From: Pomacea canaliculata | Lineage: Eukaryota; Mollusca; Gastropoda; Architaenioglossa; Ampullariidae | Assembly (NCBI RefSeq): GCF_003073045.1 | Contig: NC_037597.1 | Location: forward strand, 6,382,717-6,446,716 | Length of the DNA stretch: 64,000 nucleotides | Reading direction: 5' to 3' | Shown here: piece by piece, positions 48,150 through 62,820 of the stretch | Layout: the number at the start of each line of letters is the position of its first letter | Numbering within the stretch: position 1 is the first letter of the stretch | The notes under the pieces: generated by a model | Databases searched by the model: none | The model's input: only the letters and a program-made list of their open reading frames with translations | What the model was told of the DNA's origin: nothing | Position numbers and translations under genes: made by a program

Positions 48150-49049
48150 CAGGAAAGTCCCGACCGACCGTCTTCAATGTATTTTTAATGTTAATGTTCG
48201 ACGTTCTAAAAAGTTGTTAGTGGCTTTGAATTAAAGAAAAAATGAAGCACGCAGAGCAAATTGCGATATATATCTACCATGCAGTGTAAACCTAAATATC
48301 GTCCTAACTGGAAATGATATCTATATATATCAAAAACCGCACACACACACACACATCTCACCCCAAATACAGGTAGTTTATACACTGAACGAAAACATTA
48401 ATTAGACAAAATTACTTCAAAAAAGCTGTTACGAAAACTAGAGGGCAAGACCAAAGTAATGGCTGGCCTGAATCTTTTACTGATCTTCAACACTATTGAG
48501 TCTTCATGTCTTGTCAGTTAAAAAACGGAAAGATCAAAGTGGGGGCAAGAGGAGCGTGGCACCATTACTTGGTTGTACTGAGGGCATCATTATCTGCTCT
48601 GTCCGTGACGGATAGCACACGTTTCTCCTGCCAAGCAAGCATTTTTTCAAAAGCGTTTTAATGGACAAGTAGAATTTAAAAAGTTTACAGCCTATTGAGG
48701 TGAAGTTTCTTTGAACGCCAAGGTGCTTAACTACCTTGAAAACGGATCATCCACATTAACTGCAAATACTGCGCAGTAGGATTGATCACATTAACTTGCA
48801 CATCGGGGCGAGCATTGAAGGTGAGTTTAAAAATAACTTTTCTCTTGTCCTTTCTTATCCATTCTTTAGATTGTAATCTCGTGGTGTTAAAGGATTTTCT
48901 TACGATGAGACCTTCGTCCGCAAAACGGGATAGAAAGTAAGCTCTGCTATTCCTTCAAGATAGACTATCGTATAGGTGGACTGATCTTCTGAGACGTTAA
49001 CGAGATTTCAAGAGCATTGTAACAAGAAATATTTATCGCCCACAAGAAA

Positions 49050-50110
49050 CCTTATTTGTCACCTTGCTAGCATGGATTCACCAAGGGCCGCCACATACCA
49101 AGCTCGACTTTAACAATGCTATCGACATCGTCTATTAGATACTCAAAGCGTTTGATGACGTTCCACGTCTTCAAATGTAGAAAAAAATCTGGAGGGATAT
49201 TGAATCTGAAACCATGTTGTGGGTTGAATCAAGGACTTCCATGTGAATCAAACATAGCGCGTGATGATTGATGGTGTCGACTCGTATAGAAAGATGTTCT
49301 TAGTGGGATTCCCTAGGGAAGTATCTGATAATCAATGCTGTTCGTTTGCACCTTGAACGACAAGCCGGATGTAGTCAAAGCCTTATCCGAATGTCTGCGG
49401 ATGGACATGAAGATCGTTACCGCAGTCAGCTAGAAGAGGACAGTCAGAAGCTTCGGGGCGGATATGGATGCCCTTCAAGAGTTTTACCACAAATATAAAA
49501 TTTTACATTTGAGAAATAAAACAACAATAAAACAGCAACAGTATGCTCATTTACCACATGACTGACAGTTTTAGATAATCAGTGCAGAAAATTTGAGTGA
49601 GAAGGACAGTGTCTGTGTAGACCCAACTTTGAAATTGTCTCATTGTGTAAAAGTGCTCAACAATTCTGCCCACTTGTTTGGTCTCATTAAGCACTCTCCG
49701 ACTACATTGACTACAATCGTTCTTTACCTTTTATAAGAGATTCGTGCGTAGTTTGGTCAACATTGTCAAAGATGTCATGTTACTGAAGAACTGGCAGCGT
49801 AGAGAAATAAACTAGTACCATAGTTTGCCGGTCTTGAGTATGCAGATAGACTTAAGGAAGTGATGTTGACATGCCCTATGTATAGAGTGAGGGGTAATCT
49901 TTCGGAGCATAACAAATGGCTTGTACTTCTTGATACCTGCATACCTTCCGAACTTCGTGCTAGAGGCCACAAGTCTCACATATGGAAGTGTGCAAACAAC
50001 GTTTTAGAGTTGAGGTCAATCTTTGGAACAAATATTCAAAGTTCTTGAAAGACTTTCCTTCTTGTCCAGTTCGTTTCAAATCAAGCACTTTCCAGAAGTG
50101 AAGTATAGAC
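49050..50110 (+). mobile_element. Decayed non-LTR retrotransposon, reverse-transcriptase region
   Basis: Fragments in shifting frames follow the order of a LINE ORF2. AFDDVPRL (RT palm) near 49150 comes first, then IDGVDSYRKM, SADGHEDRY and EEDSQKL. A later frame gives ADRLKEVMLTCPMYRVRGNL near 49840 and LWNKYSKFLKDFP near 50025. Many stops and indels are present, so it is not functional. The family is probably jockey- or CR1-like, unverified. Limits are approximate. Confidence 0.65.
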
Positions 50111-50119
50111 AAACCAAAG

Positions 50120-52376
<2,257 letters not shown>

Positions 52377-52752
52377 CTTTGGTTAAAACTAGATTGCAGA
52401 TGGCCACATATTTGTCGAGCGCGTTTCGACATTGATCGCAAAAGTGTGATCGGTTTACACCTGTCAGCAGCAGAGAGATTACAGAAAGATTAACATATCG
52501 ACTACTTCGAAAAGATTCCAACAAAATATGACATCACATGGTTCTTACTGAAAAACTGATTAAAAACAGGCAACACAAACGTATGACACGGCTCTAATAA
52601 GAACATACATTCTAAAGGATTGTGCGAATAATCACTTAAGTCACTCGATCGTCTGAACAGAATTTGTTAAAATACGTCGCCCTGCAGACCACATTACCCA
52701 TAAACTTACCATTCTGCACAATGTCATAGAAGACATGTGGAAGAAATGACAT
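52377..52752 (-). CDS. Candidate two coding exons of an unknown gene
   Basis: On the minus strand, 52710-52752 encodes MSFLPHVFYDIVQN plus one base, with an upstream in-frame stop four codons before the ATG and a strong donor GTAAGT. 52377-52460 follows a CTGACAG acceptor, is in the matching phase and encodes VNRSHFCDQCRNALDKY and a further 10 codons. It ends in the same phase before GTAAAT. The two exons join to a 43-residue open reading with no stop. I do not recognise the protein. Support is only splice-site quality, matching phase and balanced codon use, and chance cannot be excluded. Confidence 0.3.
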
Positions 52753-54671
52753 GAAAAACCTTCAGAATGATTGTCGAGGATAAATAAATAAGTATGAAAA
52801 TATTCATAGCTTTTTACGCTGATGGCAAGACGAGATAAGGTCGATGCATCAGGACCTGAAGTCAACATTCAGACTGATTATTTATTTTATAGGGTCTTTG
52901 TGAGGGGCAGTTTCATCAAAATCAGAGGTGATCACAGCCAATTATTGGAGTGTTTTTTTTTCTGCTCATTTCATGTATAAATTAAATAAACTTAACAATT
53001 ACTATGAAACATCACTATTTGTTCGTACGTGTGTGTGTGTGTTATTAAATAAAGGACTTTTAAATCTGAATTTATGATAATAATCTTCACGGTGCAAGGC
53101 TTACCTTTGAAGACTCTTTCAGTATAACAAGTCTTAATTCCCGTTTAAGTTCATCAAGGATGTGTTAGCCTTATAATCACACCGAATGGCCAGTGAAAGG
53201 CTTAATGGCAAGGCTGAAACAAAACCTAAACACCGCATGAAACATAACACTGCTGTACAAGTTGTGTGACCTTCTTTAAAATGTTTATAGAATTTCATTC
53301 ATACAACAAACGAAGAAACAAACTTAGAAACTTAGATATAGGTCGATAGCATTTGTACAGTACATTACGAGAGCAAAATGTGCCAAAACAACAACCTATT
53401 GTTATTATTTGCAGCCAGAAGTTTATCAAGACTGCCTTAACCTACATGCTATATGAACTCCTGTGATAAAGGAAAAGATGGCGCTAGAGACGTGCATTAA
53501 TTGTTGTCAGTGTGTCGTATATTTCGTGAAGTATATAGACTGACAGTCATTGTCAGAGACGTGACAAACGGTGGAGGTGCGTTCAATGGTATTCGTCTCG
53601 TGAGCCTCATTACGTGCCTGAGTTGCGGAACGCACAAACAATTAAAAGCACACGCTGTCGTAGCCGTACGGTCTGTAGACAAACGGTGAATTTAGCTGGA
53701 AAACAAAAACACATCCTTCTATAGTTCAATCTCAATAATTCTCACCCTGCAAAAGTGACAACACCTGAAATCGTTTGTGCCATCTGCGGTCCAGCCCCAG
53801 ATGAAGTGTACGTCAGTGGTGTGCATGTGTGTGATGTAGATGCACACATGATTAATCTTAATGCAAATTAAGTTGTTGTTTGTTTTATAGTATATATATT
53901 TATAATTTGCGTTCCTTCGTATGCTAATGTACATCTTAACGCTACACCTTTCAGTGGACTAGCTTGTTCTACTTTTATTTTTAACTTACTGTAACTAGAG
54001 CACCTTCCCATGTTTAAATTGCCCACTGGGACCAATAAAAAAAAAGTATCATTGTCATCATTGTCATTAAATCTCAAGGACATTCACATATAGTGTTAAT
54101 CCTTCCTTCCACCCATTCTGAGTATAATGTCACAAGCCTTGAGACAAGTGATAATCAAAAGGCAGCCATCCGCAGAAAACCTGGAATTAAAACCGTCACA
54201 CTTGACGAAAATACAGTACAGCAGCCACACCATCGACCGATTACATAAATGCTGTGCCAATTAAAATATATCACATCGTGACAACTGAGACCGTGCGAAA
54301 TAGGGCAATCCCGCAGGCTATAAAACGGTTTGATGGCTGTACGTTTCACCTGCAGCTATTATAATTATAGTCTACCATTACCTTGAAATGTCCCAGACTA
54401 ATGATTTGCATGGCTGATCCACATTTTCACGAATTGATGGAATAAAAAGCTTTTGCTTTAACTCGAGTTCCTCGATCGCTGCAGTTCGAGGTTTATTTCT
54501 GTATATATTCTTTTGGCTGTCGCTGATCAAATATCATTTGTTAATTCGACAATCATCTCTTGTTATTCTTCGTTTCTGTGTCTTTGCAAAGTCGTCTGCA
54601 ACAAAGAGTCGTCTGCAACAACGTCACGCTTGATTTCCGGCCATTTAATGAATGAATAGGCTGAGGGGCAC
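52753..54671. other. Region upstream of the PACS gene
   Basis: Mostly AT-rich and without recognised genes. One ATG in good context (AAAAGATGGCGCTAG, 53478) opens a 21-codon frame rich in cysteine that stops at 53541. The last few hundred bases lead into the PACS promoter. Confidence 0.4.
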
Positions 54672-54707
54672 TGCGCATGCGCTGTGGCATTTTCATAAAG
54701 ATGGCGG
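54672..54707 (+). promoter_or_regulatory. PACS core promoter: NRF1 site and YY1/TISU-type start
   Basis: A consensus NRF1 site TGCGCATGCGC (54672-54682) lies 18 bp before the start codon. The start codon sits in AAGATGGCGG (54698-54707), a YY1-binding sequence close to the TISU element of genes with very short 5' UTRs. Together they suggest a housekeeping promoter with transcription beginning just upstream of the ATG. Confidence 0.6.
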
Positions 54708-57700
54708 ATAAGGCTGCCCGAAGTGTAGGCTCGGGCGACCAGCCTGTCCCCATGAAATTATTTGCGACATGGGAAGTAGAGAAATCGTCTCCGAACTGCA
54801 TACCAAGGTGAGAGTATTGCTTTTATTTTATTTCGCTTGTTTTCCTGCACAAGAACCTTCAGCCGATTGGATCGTACTCAATCACGTTTTTGTCGGTAGT
54901 TATCTTCTGCTGTCGATACAGCGATTCTCGCTGAGTGTAGCCGCTCATCGAATTCAAGTTTTCGTCTACTATTGAAAAAAATAGGGTTTTTATTAAACGA
55001 ATATTAACAATTTATTTACTTTAGTCAGAAGAAAAGAAGCTGAAACATAATGCGTCAGTGAGAAGTTATAAAGACAGGATGCGTAATATGCTGTCAGCAA
55101 TGCGTATCAATCGTGAAATCTTAAGATAGGGAGTGGCGTCTGCTAGCTAGAAGGGCAATGAAACTTATTGAAAGGATGACTTAAGAGTTATAATTTGTTG
55201 TTTATATTATATGTTCTACTATTAGTAGACAATATCGTAATATTAGTCTTCTATTTAAGCAACTTAACTGTAAATAAAGACAATGTAAGACTCATAATAA
55301 AAACAAAACAAAACCCCAGTGAAACATATTCTACCTTCTTATGAGCTATTGATCTTTTATGTGGCCTACTGCGGTCTCAGAGGCATTTTGATGAAAGTGT
55401 CAACATATTCATTTAGCAATAAATTTATGTGAAAATGAGGTGTTATTTGTTATATTAATAGCTTACGTTAAACTTGTTGGTATAGTGTGTGATTTATGAT
55501 GTATTTCTATACAGGCATTATATTTTGCTATTTTCAATGTTAAGGATGGTTCATTTTTAAAGTAGGCTTAAAAAATCTTTGTTATTATGCAGTGGTTTTA
55601 TGGCTGAACAAACCTTTGTGTTAAAAAGTAACAAAAAGCTAGCTGGATATATATATATAGCTATTAGATGATTGTTGAAGAACATTTAAGGTGGAAACTT
55701 TATACAAACATTGATTTGTTGTCTTCCTTTGGATTACAAAACATGTTTTGAAAAGACTCAAAGTTATTAAAAGTTTCCCTCACTTCTACTGTTATTTTCA
55801 AAAAAAACCTGTATCTCAATACCATCAGCTGGTGCAAAGCCAGCTAAAGTTAATTTAGCGATAGATTATATCAAAAGAACAATTAATTTTAGAGAATAAT
55901 TTTCATTATTTAAGTACTTTTTCAGCATTATAAATAAACGGTCCAGAAGTGTGTGTATGTATAATACATTGTGTGTGCGTGTGCATGCGCATTCATTTAT
56001 CGTTGTTGTTTCTCTGTTTTATACAGATTATGTACAATGACAATGACACGACTGCATGTTTTAAAGCCCCTTGAAAATGAACTTACATCAATTGTTGTGG
56101 CAGTAAAGATGCAGGTATGTCCATTTACTTTTAACTTAGAAGGTTATTTAGAATGCTATAATGTGCTAGTTGAAAGATATTAGAAAGTATGGCACTATTT
56201 TTGCATAATCATGGTTCCAAAAAGGTTATTTACTAGCTCTAGTCAAAGAATCTTTTTGTAACCCTAATTACTTTAGACATTATAACACATTTAGCACATT
56301 ATAGTATTTAATGTAAAATAGTACATGTAAATTTAGAGGATGGTGTTCTAATTTAGTTGTTTTGGATGGGTGTTCTTTTGGAGAATGTGTTGAAAATGTA
56401 ACGGTAGTTCCTGTGACCTTTCAGTCCTTTGGAATGAGGTGTTAGAGACTGCACTTACAGGATGTAGGGCAGTATTCTCCATCTCTTCTCCTTTGCTGCT
56501 TTTTACCCACTCAGCAGTTGCTTCTGCTGATAAAAGTGTTCTGCTTTGTTGGGGTATCAAACCACTGGGTGTGTGCTCTACCAGCCTTTGATGTGGGTGC
56601 TGTACTCATTTGGCCATCCATTTCCCCAAAGTTTTGTTACCTTAACACAAGTGTAACAAACTGAAAAGGTTTTAAGAGAGTCAGTGCAGACAAAAGATCT
56701 AATTAAACAAGTGACATTTGTTTGTAATGTAATACTACATTAAAAGATGTAAAAGGTGGATAGAAAATCTTGGGCAATATTATAAAAAAAAAAGGCTAAA
56801 GAGCATTAGCATCCATGATTAATTAAACAGACGTAAACTCTGGAGAGACAGATAATTTGCTCTTGGCACTTTGCAGCAGCACAATAATGGACACCTATGG
56901 AGTGCAAGAGTTGTGGCTTCCCTTTTACTTATGCAGTTCTCATTAGTCACTTTGTTGACTGGAGTATGTTCACAGTGACAGTGCCGGCTGTGTTGTTGAG
57001 AATATTCAGTGCCCAGAAGGCTGACTTTAGTTTAACTTTGTCTTTCAGGGACAGTCAGAACAATGAGGTACTTTAATAGACAGAGTTATACACAGGTGGC
57101 AGTGGTTGTAGTAGGGGTTAGTTTCAGAAAGAATCAGTTGTATTTAATTGAAAATCGTGTATTTTATAACATGTACCAATAAAGAAGACTTTTTATGAGC
57201 AGTCAAAGCATTATTTGAGTGTACATAGTGGTGTGTTAGCATAGATCAATTACTGAAAGTGTGATCATAACATTTAAATAAAACATTTACAAAAAATGAC
57301 AGTTATATGAAACAAACTTTGGATACCTCTAAATCCAGCATCACTGCGTTTATACTGGCATTCACATTTTAGACTTGTCAGAAAGGATAAGAAGTTTCAT
57401 GCTTATTCATATTTTAATGGCTTTGCAATGTATTTGTACGCTCTATTGACTTTAGTATGCTTTCTGTCTAGCAGAACTCCAAGCGTATTCTTAGATCCAA
57501 TGAGATCACAGTTCCTCCTGGTGGTATCTTCGACACTGGCTTGGATTTGTCCTTTTCTTTACAGGTATTATCCTATTAATTGTTGGGCTTCTTTCTAATT
57601 TTTAACTTCTCAATAACTATCTCTATGATGTTTATATGAAGTACAGAATAGCTGAAGATTTAGCCACTATTCATAGTATAAAATTTTAAATTTGTGTTAC

Positions 57701-60700
57701 TTTGCAAAGTTATGCTGCTAATTTCTCAGTCTGTGAGGAGTAGTGTGTAATAGTGATATAAAGGCTTTGTTTACTGTGGGTTGTCATCACTGAAGACCAG
57801 CATTTTCTGAAGACTAAAGATGCCTTGAGATATAGTTACCTGTATTATACATATGGACATACTACGTATTCCGGTGAGAAGGACAAAACTAGTAGTGACA
57901 GTGTCAGAACAGGATGCAGGTTCTTGTGGATTGGTGCACAGTACAGCAACACTGGATGTACTAGACACTATTAGCATTACACAAAGCATCATTTTGGAAC
58001 TAGTTCAAGTATCTTTAATGTCACAAAGTGGGGAAGTGGGTCTGTGGAATTAAAGCTTTATGTATCAAAGGAAGTAACCCTCTTGTTAAATCTCCCAGAG
58101 ATCTGTTTGTAACCTGCAAATGGCTGGACCGGTCAAGACAGCCACTTTTTCAAGCAGCTGTTGTTTTGTTGTCTTTACCAGTAAAGTTTCAGGAAACTTT
58201 GTCTTAGCTCTCAGAATTTTTTTTCAGCATATTGAAACAGCCGTGTTTTCAAGCAAATGTTGCTGTCGTTTTGTTTCCCCCGTGTTTCTGCAACATTCAG
58301 GAACCGCCAAACGCGGTGGGCTCACGCTGTTTGTCGCATCCGAAATGCTTGCGGAAGTGTATAGTGACGCCTCTGTTTAGCTTGCCCTTTGAAGGGGAGC
58401 TAGTGTGATGTTATAAAAGTCTATGTTGTCAGGAAGGAGACGGTGAACTCAGAAGACTTCCCTATGACCTGCGGTGAGCAGTGTGCAGACCTGATAAAGC
58501 TTTAGTCTCTCGACAGTTATACTTGGGTAACTTGAAACTAAGCAAACAAACTATACAATGTCATCATAAGCAGCTGTAGCTGTGTGGCGCTAGTTGTCTA
58601 CAATATTTTGAGTCTGTAGCCTTGGTCTTGCCGGTAACAGGACACATCACGTGCTTGTAATCTTCCGGCTCATAGCGGTACCGAACTGTACACTCCTCAC
58701 GCTGCACCATACTTTGGAGAATCCTATAAATAAAAGGCATGCAACAGTGATGCGACAATAATCGTTTTCATCGTCATCTTCACATATTTTTAACCAGTTT
58801 TTTTATTTTTACCAACTTACAGCAAAAGTCTGAGTGCACATCTGCACACCCCGATTCGCAGTTGTATTAAAAGAAATTTTGTTTAAGAAAGGTAGAGTTC
58901 CATAGCCAGTCGGCTGAGTAGGATATCGTAAGTGGTTCACCCCAACCCTCTCCCTTCTACCGCTTTTACCCACAGGTGCTCATTTAAACCAGACAGCCGG
59001 TGAGTGGACTTCGTGGGGAAGTATTCCAGCCACATGCCTGAGCTGGTCTCAATCCAGAAACGCTTTTGCACCCTTTTGAACGCACAAACCACCAGCCTAC
59101 CGCTGTCCTGAACAGTTATATTATTCACGAAGGGGCGGCGGTGCTAGCGCGTTATTGCACAGACAGGTCGAAAATCAAAACGAGCCGGGCAGGTTTGAAA
59201 CAAAATGAGAAAACGACTTTTTGAGATGAATGGGGCAGTAGGAGCGGTGGCTGCTTTGGGGAGAGGGTTATGTTGTGCCTCCTCCAGGTGGGCCTTTCCC
59301 ACCTTCCATTGTGTGCCCATTCATACTATGGCGCCAGTATACATGTCTTCAGCGTGTGTCACCAAGTCGCGCGGGTCGTAGTTAGCTTGTCAAATAAGTT
59401 GTTTGCGAAACTTTTAGCGTGTGTTCCGTTGGAAAGCTCTGGCATTGTCATTTTATCTCGAATGTGTGCATTCTGTCTCGCAGAATATTTTGTACTGCTG
59501 CTAGCCAGTGATTAGTCGGCTCGTCGAAAGTGTTTGAAGGAGCACAAAGAAGCTGTGAGTGCTTTTTCGCATGTGATCATTGTCCGCAAATGCAGTGATT
59601 AAGCTCGTAATTAATGCTAAAACCTTTTTCACACTGATCAAAGAAACGGCTGGCGGTGCTTCAGGTGCCTACAGAAACCGCTGCGCCAATAAAACCAAAC
59701 CTCTCAGCTGCCTTCTGTACTTCGATCGAAGTCGATAAATTAAAAGACTGGTAACTACTTACCTGAAGTGGCACTCCATTGTAATAATCAAGAATGAGAA
59801 TTCTTTGTATCTTGACTGCAGGATGTGCTACTTTGCCATGTTGTATTGTGATAGGGTTGTAAGCGGTATTTTTATAACCATGGGTATTGATGGAATTAAT
59901 GGCTGAATAATATCTCAGTCATTTTCATTTAAAGCCCATTGAATGGAGACAGAAAATTCTTGCAATACTTTGCTCCCGAACTGTGCCTGTGCGCGCGCGC
60001 TGGAGACAGAATTTCATCCCTACGAAAGCAAACATGGTGTTAAAAAAGGACCGCAAAGGCCTGTCGCAGAAGATCTATATTCCCTTATCTCTGAACCAAA
60101 TTGAAAAGGGTTAAGCTCGTGCGTTAACATGCGACATCGATCTTTCATCACGGTAATCGGCGCTGTTAATGTGTTTGATGACGCAGGCCTCCACCATCCG
60201 TCGTCCCGATTCGATAGCCAGGAAATATCAGAAATGTTGTTGGGGACACGTGCTCGAGCGGCTGTCTCACTGTGGGACAGTACGGGTGATCGCGATTGCT
60301 GCGATGAGGTTAGGGATTCGACAGAAACAGTGGCGCTTCTCATCAACGCAATGTGTCGAACCTACCTGTACAACCGGCGGGGTGGGGATTAGTTCGTTTT
60401 ACGTACACGACTTTTTTGTTGGTTAATATTCCTTGACCTCCATATATATGTGTATGTGAAAGAAATAGAAATAAGATGGGGGAAGGGGAGAGGAGAGGTA
60501 GTTGTGGCTCGTGCTTATTTAAGCTATCGTTGCATGGGACATTTATAATTCTTATGCCTCAAATCTATTGAGATAACCACTTTTATAAAACACCTTGCGC
60601 AACTCAATTTTAGAATTTTAAAACTAAAAATTGTTTTAAGTGAGGTAAAACTGTTTGATATGGACTTTCGTTCCCTTCAGCACATTTTTTTGTATGCTTG

Positions 60701-62559
60701 TGCAGCGCATCTTAATGGCATAGGAGCGATTGTTGACAAACGTTCCTAAATGTGCTACATTAGAACAGTTCTAAGTTTTAGAAACATGTTGTGCAGTAGC
60801 CCGTGGAATCGGTGGAAAGGTATCACCTGCCGTCTTTTTTATTTTTTAATTTTTTTACTGTCTCACTTTGATATATATATAGAGAAGAACGTCTTGGAGT
60901 GAACAATGTAAATTGTGTTGTTGTTTTATTGTTGCTAATTCTGTAGTTGTTTGAGAGAAACTTTCGACTGTTGAGGCAGTTAAGGCTATATCACTGCAAA
61001 TCAGACAGCTTGTAAACAGGACTGTTGAGATGGACTGTAAGACTTCATGCATTTGATCCAAGAGGATGTATCCAGGCCAAAGCGATTAGCAAGTGGCAGC
61101 ACCACTTACCAGCGCGCCTACGGTGGTACTTCCCAGCAACTTCGCGCTGCGTAAATACATTTTCTCGGACGGTACAGGGGGCCAAGGGCACATTTCTTAC
61201 TCACTAGGCGAGCTCCACAGGTCATGCGCCTGCTACGTAGAAATAAAAGTCTGGACACAACGCTGTGTTCGGCATGCACTTGTGTGGAGAGACTACAAGT
61301 TTTTCCTTTCGCACCGTCACCTGTCAGATTATCATAAAGTGAACGACTAGTTGCCCCCGCCCCTCCCGTTGATTAAACTTGACTTAGAGGGCTGTCAGGT
61401 TTATCCGAAGTTGGGGCGCACATCCTATCAGACGGGGTGCGAACCCAGGAAACTGTTTCCTCTCTTCCTTTCAACACTCAAGCCTGGCGGAACAGGAACG
61501 TCACTGATCGTAGAGGTAGAGCTGTACTAGACATGTCTTGTTGGTAGACTTCTTTTAGCGACAGTCACTTGATGAGAGAATGAGGCTAAATGTTGGGAGT
61601 TACTCGCTTGTACTTTCGCACTTGGAGATTTCATGGCCGGCCTTATGACCTGCCTTTTTTCGTTGGTGCCTTCTTCCCCCCTTCTCCATATCTCCCTCCC
61701 TCTCCCCCCTCTTTTGTTTTTTGCACCTTGCACCTGGACTACTGTATTTGTCTATCTTCGTGTTCTTTTGTCCAGGTTTATTGAGTTCACCGGCAAGCAC
61801 GATATCCGTTATATATTTTTATTATTATTGTTTTATTATTTATCACTTCGTGCAATGAAGCCCCACTGAAGCAACCTTCCACACAGCGTGATATCCAGGG
61901 CCGCCGAGAGCCAGCGCGGGCACCGGGGTAGACGACCTGTCCGGGCCCCTTGTAATTGTTATCGTAAATTATTTTCCTAGTATATCATAATGTGCTTTCA
62001 ATTCGATTGTCATGATCTACATTTCATTCAGTAACGTGATATAGATTGCAAACATTAGAACAAGTGCACTAGAATCTACATCACTGCTTGAACATAAAGT
62101 TGTTTACACGTGAGTGGTCAGTAAATGGGACAAATGATGTTAAAGATGAAACTTGTAGTAACCCGCTCCACAAATACAAAGCAATACATCTTTACTGTCT
62201 ATGTCTATGTTTGCAGCAGATATAGAAAACTCTCAAGCAATAAACAACATGCAGTCACATCCACACACCATACAATTGGCTATGCTTCACTCTTAAATAT
62301 ATAAACCCATTTTTACGCCTTTCCGCCAATGATTTAAAAAAAAAATTTCCAGTGGTTGTAGTAGTGCTCATTTGAGCAGAACCTCGTCAGTTGTCCTTAT
62401 AAACGGCATCAATCCTATTATTTCTGTTTCCAGTACCCACACTTTTTGAAGCGTGACGGAAACAAGCTGTTGGTCATGCTTCAGCGACGGAAAAAGTATA
62501 AGAACCGCACCATCCTGGGCTTCAAGACTCTGGCCATCGGACACGTCAACATGTCTCAG
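54701..62559 (+). CDS. PACS-family sorting adaptor, first four coding exons (gene runs off the window)
   Basis: PACS proteins are cytosolic adaptors that bind acidic-cluster motifs of cargo such as furin and move it between the trans-Golgi network, endosomes and ER-mitochondria contacts. Exons: 54701-54807, 56027-56114, 57475-57564 and 62434-62559, giving 137 codons in frame. Seen: [10 protein letters not shown] (18-27), [48 protein letters not shown] and [20 protein letters not shown]. These run through the N-terminal cargo (furin)-binding region in the order known from vertebrate PACS1/PACS2. Exon 3 has a tandem TAGCAG acceptor. The next expected exon (beginning near VMQHP in vertebrates) was not found before the end of the window. 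Introns 2 and 3 hold antisense SINEs. One PACS gene per invertebrate is usual, so I do not assign 1 or 2. Confidence 0.93.
56433..56633 (-). repeat. SINE of the same family, antisense, in PACS intron 2
   Basis: On the minus strand it reads GGCTGGTAGAGCACACACC (box A like) and GGTTTGATACC (box B like), then GTGGGTAAAAAGCAGCAAAG and a terminal CACCTCATTCC. These match the CRY-DASH intron copy block by block. Confidence 0.6.
57565..62433 (+). other. PACS intron 3 (about 4.9 kb)
   Basis: Long intron with a SINE near 59 kb. CAGGGCCGCCGAGAG near 61898 may be the end of a DNA transposon without a visible partner. The open frames here lack coding features. Confidence 0.6.
58900..59112 (-). repeat. 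Diverged SINE of the same family, antisense, in PACS intron 3
   Basis: The minus strand has GGTAGGCTGGTGG, GGATTGAGACC and GTGGGTAAAAGCGGTAGAAG. The last is close to the body of the 56.5-kb copy. Limits are approximate. Confidence 0.45.
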
Positions 62560-62609
62560 GTATGTAGATGCCTTCTTATGATGCACGTGGTGGTGACGGT
62601 TTGTGTGTG

Positions 62610-62820
62610 ACGTTCAGCGTGTAACGGTTTGGTGGTGGGCTTCCTGTGTCGTCTTTGTGGTGAACTGCATGATGAAGCGTTTCAGTGACGTCCTGCATGT
62701 GACATTTAGCGCTTTCCAGTTTATCGAAGTTTTTTTGCCTGTGACGTTTTCATAACGTTCAGCGCGTAAGGTTTTGGTGGTGTGTTGCTCGCGTCGTATT
62801 TGTGGTGAACTGTGTGCAGC
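62610..62820 (+). repeat. Diverged duplicated block with 145-bp spacing
   Basis: ACGTTCAGCG at 62610 and again at 62755, each followed by a TTTGGTGGTG block and TTTGTGGTGAACTG. The two copies are diverged but in register. No function is apparent. Confidence 0.6.

Noticed and set aside
47854..48177. Poly-Asn/Thr protein on the minus strand
   Set aside because: Produced by the (GTT)n microsatellite, with no start context, splice sites or domain.
54553..54801. Minus-strand open frame over the PACS first exon
   Set aside because: Antisense shadow of a confirmed exon.
61893..61960. CAGGGCCGCCGAGAG segment considered as a complete DNA transposon
   Set aside because: No inverted partner end or target duplication was found nearby; at most a fragment.
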